DNA of 64,000 bases from Brachynemurus nebulosus (Eukaryota > Arthropoda > Insecta > Neuroptera > Myrmeleontidae), in assembly GCA_035578155.1 (NCBI GenBank), contig JAPWDM010000008.1:29537280-29601279 (forward strand), in the 5' to 3' direction. Under the pieces are notes generated by a model, which worked only from the letters and a program-made list of their open reading frames with translations, was not told the origin of the DNA and ran no database searches. Position 1 is the stretch's first letter, and each line of letters opens with the position of its first letter. Positions 50,101 to 59,100 of this stretch are shown here, one piece after another. The position numbers were made by a program, and so were the translations under genes.

Positions 50101-53100
50101 GGGAACTGTCGGTCCGTTATCGATTCTAAGTTTTACTTTTAATTGGATATAACTTTTTAAATAGTACGTAAAAAAAATAAAATAAAATAAAGTGTTTTCT
50201 TATAAAACTTATATAAATATGATCTTCCCATTTATGATAAAAAAATTTTTTGTTTAAAAATGCAATTGTTATAAGGATAAATTACATAATAATTTGGTTC
50301 TCTATATCTCTTAAAATTGTCGACCCAAGTTATTCAAGAAATAATTTTCGTTGATTTTTGTTAAAATGGCGTATTAATTATTTCCCAGAACAGTAATGGA
50401 CCACGTGGAGCTTACGGACAACAACAAAACGTCGGTCAACAAGGTGGTGCTATGAAAACAGCTACGGCTGGCGTAGGAATGCGACCAGGACCAGCAACTG
50501 CTACCATGGTGCAAGTGGCCGCTCAACAGCAAAGCGCCGGTGGATATCAGCCACCGCAACCGCAACATCGTGGCGCTACTGCGGCAGCTGCTGCTTGGCC
50601 AGCGCAACCTTATGCAACAGCAACACCAGCTTTTCGTTATCCCACACCGCATCATATCCAGCATGCGCCAGCATCATACGCTCAACCTCCCCCAGTAAGT
50701 CTTCTAACGTACTCTTTGAACAGACTCACACAGTTACTAAAATGCTTTAAGGGGAGGGTAAGATTAATTCGTACAAAAAAAGGCATGTTTTTATTATTTT
50801 TTTGTGACGACACAGTTAAAATCTCTTTATTAAAACCAGTGGTACATTAAAGTATAACATTCGAAGAATATTGTATAAAATTTTCACGAAGAAATATTAA
50901 AAAATACAGTAATGGCAGCAATTATTCGAACGTGTCTCGTAAAAAAGTAGAATTGCGGTGCCCCTCATAACTTGGTGCTGGATTATCCGAAATAAAAAAA
51001 TTAAAGTTCATTCGTTAGATAATAGTTTTTCTCCGGTAACGCTGGGAGGGTTTTTCGAAATTTCAATTTTTCACTTTTTTGGAACACTTAGAACGAAAAA
51101 ACACGATTTTTACAAAAAAAATTGGCTAATTTGTTATTGTAAAATAAAAATTATTAACAAATTTGAAAAAAACTCTCCAAAGTTACCTCGTAAATTATGT
51201 ACAAAAATAGTGTTCAAAATTTCAAAAGGATCGGTGCTGTAGTTTTGAAGTTATGAGGGGCACCGACTTTGAAAACGTGAGCTGTGGGGAAAACGCTTTA
51301 AAGTTTTGAAAACTTAAAAATTCTTGTATAAAACTGATATAGAATACTTACTGCTAAACTAAATTTTGTACCCTACACTGACAAAATATACAGTACAGGT
51401 ATAAACACGTTAGTACTTCCATTGAAATTTCCATAATATAACTGAGAGAGAGATATATATAGAGAGCGAAACATCTGCCAGGTAACAACAAAAATGCTTA
51501 TAACTTCGTCAATTTTGCTCTAATCAACTTGAAATTTTGAGACAATATTCTTGAGATATTATGCATTCAGTTAAAAAAATAAAAAAAAAATGCAAAAAAA
51601 ATTATTTTAATACCTTACCCTGCCTTTAAACAAAGTATGTACATACTAGCATTTCATTCGCAAGGGTTAGCCATACACGGGTGGACTCATTGTGCGATTT
51701 AAGACGCCGAACTGAGTTCTGCGGAGCTTTTAAGACCGATTCTGGTAGATTTGATCCTAAATTTAGAACATTAACACAAAATAATAATCAGTTTAAAGTT
51801 AACAGAACTAGTCTTTGATCGGGTCAATTCTATTTTATTGATTAAATTTTTATACTTAATAACATTATATTGAGAAAAAAACTAATTAATGATAATTCAC
51901 AAAATTTTTGAGCTGAGAACTGCAAGACTCACTCACGTATAAAGGTCAAAAAAATGAGTAAACGACTTTTCCTTTAAGCGGGGGAAGAATTCTCTAAGGG
52001 GACGGTGTTTATGTGTTTGTGTTTACATATACAGTCTTCGTGAGAATATTTTTAAAATAAACAATATTTTTATGTAAACAAATTTTCAATATTTAACATA
52101 TACAGGCGATTATTTTGGAAGTTAACATAAGTATATGATAATAAAAATTATTAATACACATATTAATGTATAATTTCCAAGCTTACAATTAAATGTAAAT
52201 ATTATGTAGGTAGAAAATATTCTTTAGAAAGTTATTTTAACAAAACTACTTTAACTTTTATATAAAAATAAATTGTGTAGAGAAACACCCTATATATGAA
52301 TTGTCTAAGCGGACGACGTTTGTGTATTGTCGTCCGGTTAAAGAGAAGTCGGTGTAAATGATATCCGAAATATTTTTTAAATAATATTCTCAGGTATTCG
52401 CTTGCGTAATTCAGTGCTTTTTTTACGAAAATCAGCCCTGTTTGATTATCCGAACCACTTTTGCCTCGTATTATTGTATAAATATAACAATATTGATATC
52501 AGACATTTGGTTAAAAAAAAGCTGAATTTTTTAAAACTAAAAAAAATTCTTATTATTTTACTCTATTGTTTACCAAAATAATCAACTGGCCTGGATGGTA
52601 ATAGTCTTCTTACTCGAATATGCACAAGTGACGTTTAAACATCACCAAATGGTGATGTTTAAATAATGATAATGTAAATAATAAACAAATATGGAATACC
52701 ATAAAGTAACGCTCAAATCTATTAATATTAATGATAATGTAAAATTAAAAATCTTTTTTTTTTTTTGATTTTGCTGAAATAAAGACGCAAATTGTACTCA
52801 TAATATGTTTTTGTGATTTTTTGTCGTAGGCTTAAACTATTTTTAAAATAAATAAAAATAAATAAAAATATTTTAAAGCAATTAAAGAAATAAAAACTTG
52901 AAATTTATCTTGGCAAAACATGTTTGTAAACAATTTTTAAATTATAAGGTTAATTTAAAATTCGTTAATGCGCATGTCTAGGATTTGAAATACTTCTCTA
53001 TGGTAAAAATTTACAAGAATCAGTTTTAGTAAATTCAATATTAGAATTAAATCCCTAACTAAACATGAAATTTTAAATATGTACTGTATAAGCTTGAATT

Positions 53101-56100
53101 ACAATTCCCCCTGGTTGTTGGATTGAGAATTACTTGGAGTGTTTGTTGGAACAAACCTATTATGTTATTATAACAGTATTTAATTAATTATGACAGTATG
53201 GAGCAAGTCGTGTCCCCACTGCCGCTTCACCCAGTAATACTAACAGCAGTTCAAGCAGTGCCACTGGAAGCCAGTCAGGAACTCTTAGCACATCTTTAAG
53301 CAACCCGGTAACTTCTGGAGGAACAGGCGGTACAGGTTCCGGATCTACAGCAAGTGGCAGCGGCACTGAACAACTTTCAAAAACCAATCTTTACATCCGA
53401 GGCCTCACTCAAAATACCACTGATAAAGATCTTGTTAACATGTGCTCACAGTAAGTAGTTTTTTTCCTTAAGTGTTTTTACTGGGACGTGGATGACAAAA
53501 AAAGCTTAGTAGCTATGACACTTTTCTATTTAAATTACGTAACAGTTTTGCCACACAGTGGTTCTTCATCTATTAAAAATTGTACATTGAGTTTAAATGA
53601 ACTTTTTACACAAAGCAGTCAATATTACTATCTGTCATTGAGGAGGGAATCGACTAGAGAGAATGCTGTGTATTACAAATACATTAATAAATTGAAGCAA
53701 AAAAATTGACTGATATGAGAACAAAAATTGACTGATGGGATTACTTTAATGGCGGTCAAACCATTAATTTAATGGTTTATTTAATATTTATAAACAAGTC
53801 TCCCTGGTTACAAGTTCGGCTTACTAAAATGGAGTCATGCTTCAAAATTTAATGCCTGTGGTATCTCTAGGAAACATATGTTAATATGTTCGATTCACTG
53901 CTCAGTGCTGTCTGTTAAAATATTAATTAACTCATTTTTTTATTATTTTCCATTTTAATTTGCAAAATTATTGTTGATAATATACTGTTTGTCTGTATAT
54001 TCATGATCCTTAATAGCAGAACAAAGGATAAAAAGGAAAAATTTACGCTAGAGATAGGCATTTAAAAACTTATTAAAGTTATTATAAATACTCTCGATTA
54101 ATACAGGGTGAGTCGTGACCCCTGCCCCAAATTACACTAAGTAATAATTCATGACAATCTAAACAAGAAACCTTAATATACCTTGTAGCTAGGATGTATA
54201 ATGTCGAAGAAAAGAACTTCTTTAAAAATTTTGACAGCCACTGGTTCACCAGTAATGTTGTATCAAATAGCCAACATTTTCACACACTCAGTATTAATAA
54301 TAAAATATTAAATAATATGCAATGTAATTAAACTTCAAGTTAAAATTAAAAATTACACCAAAAACTGTAAAATAAAAAAGCTACTCATAAATACATTAAA
54401 AATCTAAATGCTTAACACTTATAAATTACAACAAAAACACAAATATTATATCATAAAAGCACAAAATAATAAAACTAACGATGGATAATAACAAAAAATA
54501 ATTAATAGTACACAAAACAAAAAATTTAAAATGAAAAATCTAACCCAAAACCCAAAAAACAGAACTAAACTTTTAATATGCGTTAGGTATAGCCATATAG
54601 ATACCTATCAAAAACAAAAGAATAGGTACGTATCACTAGAAAACGTAATACGTTAAATACCGTAAAACATACAGCACATGCTCCGCGCAAAAAGTGTGTA
54701 TGTATGTGTGTTAAATCTGAAATATATGTGCAGTTACACCAGTGATTCTAAAACAGTGGTCTCGAATTTTTAACATTAATTTTTTCTAAAACTAGACACC
54801 ATAGAAAAAAATCGTATTATAATTTTTTGTTCAGTTTTTCATGGCCCATCACTTTTAATTTGGGGTAGCGTTACGGTTTATCCTGTATATATTTTATCAA
54901 CAGAATTTATTTTTTGTTAATAACGGAAAATACTAAAAACGTACTTTATATAATAAAAATCATATAAATTTTTAAAAGAAAAAAAGTATAAAAATTTCAT
55001 AATTAAAGAAAAAATTTGTTGTTTTTTGTACTAAAATGTAATATCTTTGTCATAGGTATCATTAATATTTAAATAGAAAAATCACATTTAATTTGCAAAT
55101 TGATGCTATTAATTATTAATATTTTCTTAAAGTACGTATAAATTTCAGTATTTTAATTAAGAAATTGTATTATAAAATATTATTTGTTAATTTTATTAAA
55201 AAAAAACAGATCACGATAATGGCAATGACAGCGTCAGGGTTCTTCGTCTCACAGACGAATAGTAAACCAAATTTTAACTGATAAGTGGCAAATATAAGTA
55301 CAGTAGAAGACCTCAGTTAGACGGACCCCTACTAGAGATGTAAAGAAGCGGCAAAATTGAAAGCTTATACTGTACACCAATTCGGTTTTACGCAATAGAT
55401 ATGTTTCCCAATAATCTATGTAAAAAAAATATATTTACAGAAAATTAATAAACAAACAAACACATGCTGGCTTTAAAAAATCAACAAAAATACTTTTAAT
55501 TCCTAAACAGTGTGATAAATTTTGTTAAAATCTTATCATTTTTAAGTACTTGCACGTTTTATAAAATTTCACAATCATGATTTGACATATATATTTTAAT
55601 TTTATGGGGTATTTTTGGGACAATTTTTGAAGTGGAAAAAATGTGCCATGATTGTCACGCTAAAAGAAAGTAACGCTTTCGGTTAAACTCGAGTTGAAAA
55701 GTCGAAAGAAAATGTTATTACACTTTCTGAAAACATAACCTAAAATCATTTGTTTTTCGTGTTCTCCAGTTAAACTATTTGAAAATTCGAATGTTATTAG
55801 TGCAAGAATGAAAACAAATGTATGTTAACGAAACTTGTACCGTTCCAAACCAGAGGGCTCTGATTTAATAAAATAATACATGGTTTCTAGCTTACTGACT
55901 GTTTGTTTTTTATTCAAAAATTTGGGAACGTGAGTGTACTTCAAAAGTTAAGAATTTATGCCGTGAGCAACCAGAAAAAGCCATGAAAAAATATTTAACG
56001 TACGTTAATTTTTTTAAGTCAGAGCCCTCTGGCTTGTGACAGTACAAATTCTGATACCTAACGTTACATAATATTTTTCTCTGGCGAACCCATTCTCAAC

Positions 56101-59100
56101 AATTACAGCGCGTTCATAAGAGCGTGGTACTTATAAATTGAAAACTGTTTATTATATAAAAATCATATTTAATATATTGGTATGGATTCTTTCTGGATGG
56201 ACAAGAATGTGACATGCTTGCAATGAATTTTTTCTCATAGATCACAGGAAATCATATTGGATGAATGTTTTAAAAATTTCAAACGGAAATTTGTTATACC
56301 TTTTCTTCTAAATTGTGCTTGATGATTACTCTTTTCGCTGTTTATTGCAATTTTGGGCATCATGTTTTTTCGACTATGTCCAAAATAACATGAACATGCA
56401 TCGAAAGGGAGATCACTGTATTATATATAAAGGAAAAATTGATACTACGCTCTTGTGAATCGTACTGTACTTTATGTATTGTTATAATTTCATTTGATAG
56501 ATTTTTCTAAACTTTTATTCTGTTTATTCTTGTTACAGATTCGGAAATATAATATCAACGAAAGCTATTCTTGACAAAAATACCAATAAATGCAAAGGTA
56601 AATTTGAATTTTTAATTATTATTTCAATGGTGGCTTACAATACATCAGTAAGTTTTTGTTATGATTTTAATGAAAGGCAATGATAGATACAGATAAAATC
56701 CAAGAAATGCACAAGTGAGGGCAAACCACGCCTTGCTTATAACGCGTATAAGTAAATGCAAAATTTGTGAGGGATCAAAGTCCACTTTACAGTATTCCGT
56801 TGAATAAATGAAAGTAAGGGTCTACACCATTAAAAAAATCGTTAGAAAGAATTAATGTAATATTTGGTCTAAAAATTTGCACGAAAACGTTCATTAGCTT
56901 CAGTTACGTCACATTCTCTAGATAGCAAGGTGTCATACTGTAACTAAAAAAAACAACTATTTATTTTTGTTATAACTAGGAAAAACAATTGTTAACTTTT
57001 TAAAAATTAATTTAATTCAAATTAATTTCCATAGTTATCTTTGCTAACCGGAATTTACGTAGCGACCCTAGTGGCAACAGTGTTGAAATATAAGAGAATG
57101 CAACGTCATAGCCCATTTCTGCTGACGTAATTTATAACTGAAAAATATTAATTTTTTTTTAAATTAAATAATGATAATTAGGATGATTTAACATAATAAA
57201 TTGCTGTCTTTTATTATCAATTTTCATTAAAATTTGTTTTTATTGTTTTTCTTTGATACTGTCAAATACCCCATTTTATTGAACTACCTGATGCAATCAT
57301 AAAATCCAGCTTTGTAATGTTGTTATTATTATGAATTTCTTAATATTATTTATTTAATTTAAAATTACTTATTTAAGTAGGTATATAATTGTATTACTAT
57401 ATAAATACGCAAACTATTTCAAGATCTATTACTTTTTTTTACAACGTAGTGTATTTTTATACATTGTATATACAGTGCAATATTACCTGAGTGAGAGATA
57501 TAAAAACTAATAGCAGGAGTTTAGATATAATTATTGCAAAAGTATTTTATCTTCTTAATGTAACAAAATATGTATATCTCTTACTAAAAATATATCTTTC
57601 CTTTTTGTTGGATTTTGATCCCTCAAGAATTCTGTGTTTAGTTATACACTGCTGACACTGATATGTTATTTATCTACGGACTCGCTCATTTAGAGGTTGT
57701 TTCACCCTTCAGAGTTTTTGAAATAAATTTTAATTTTTTCAGATAGTTATTTTAAATATTTTGATAAGAATGTTTGAAATAAGAATTAAATTTTTTTTTT
57801 TTTTGAAAATCAGAAATATTTCTCATGTCATTGAGAAGGTATTCCTGATTGAGTAAGTATACCTGATTTTCAAAAAATTCCTTAATTCTTACTTTTTTGG
57901 TTTAAAAAGAATTCTAGTGTCAGTTCAAACTTTATCTCTTATCATTTTTGAACCATTTGAAAAAATTAAAATTTATTCGAAACACCGTCGAAATGAGCAA
58001 GTAAAAAAAATATAAATTTCTTAGATTTAGATAAATAACATACTTATTGTAGAGATTCATGTTACTGTGCAATTTTTATATTTGAAACGTCACAACCAGC
58101 TTCGAAAACTACGACTAGTAGTAGTAGCAATACTTTGCTACATATTTGCCCGTAATAGATATAAAATTTTATTCTATTACTTGAGTCATATCTTTACTTA
58201 AGCAGATATTGGTTTTGGACAAAAGAAAGGCCATAATCGAATAATTCAGCCGCGTATCATTTCCTATTTTGTTAGATTGCTATGAGTGAATGTAGTGGTT
58301 TAGCCAAGTGTCAATCCTTAATTTATAAATTGTTTATAACAAATATTTTTCAAAATTTTGAAAATAATTTTTATCTTTTGAACGGTTAAAAAATATGTTA
58401 GAGGTCACTGTATTAGAAAGATTATATCGAGAAAAAATATTTTTTTAAAGGCTTAGTAGCCTTACACAATAACTTGTAATTTTTAAAAAGGATACTTGAT
58501 ACTTTAAAAAAAAATGGAAAATTTTTTATGTATTGTTTTAAACGAGTTAAGGACCTTGCACAATTAGTTATAAAAATTTTTCCGTAGAATCTTCGAATGC
58601 TATTCTAAATAAATATTTTTTCAAATTTTTAAAATAAATCCTTTAAACTTAAGAAGTGTAAATTGTTTATTTTATTTTTTAAAGTCTTTTTATTCATATA
58701 CAACAACAAATACGTATTTTTTTTTTAGAATTAACCAGCGTAAGACTAATTAGGCTTTTAATACATAATTTGTCACACCCTTCTTTTATGTCAAATATAC
58801 AATATAATTGCCTGATAGGTTTATAATCATTGCAGGCAGTGGCCCGGGTGATCGTGTTGATCTGTTCGTCCGGTCTTTAATCATGATTTTTGGATGTTAT
58901 TTTCAGTATTTAGTACATAAAATATCTAAATTTAAAACAGTTCTGATCTATTGGGATCTGTCGAATGACGGTAGGACATCTGGTATTGAAAAGTCATACT
59001 ATTTTTAAAGTGCATTTGCCAAAATGTCATTTCTGAGTTAAATCTTATTGTCGATCTGCACGTAGATACAATTAATTTGATTTTTGCATTCATTTACAAT

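Noticed and set aside
50374..50664. 96-codon - strand frame opposite shep exon 2
   Set aside because: Shadow of the GC-rich exon; the + strand translation is the conserved one.
53184..53387. 67-codon - strand frame opposite shep exon 3
   Set aside because: Shadow of the exon; no independent support.
55301..55335. Tigger-like left end 'cagtagaagacctcagttag'
   Set aside because: No inverted partner or TA-bordered right end could be found within 1-2 kb.
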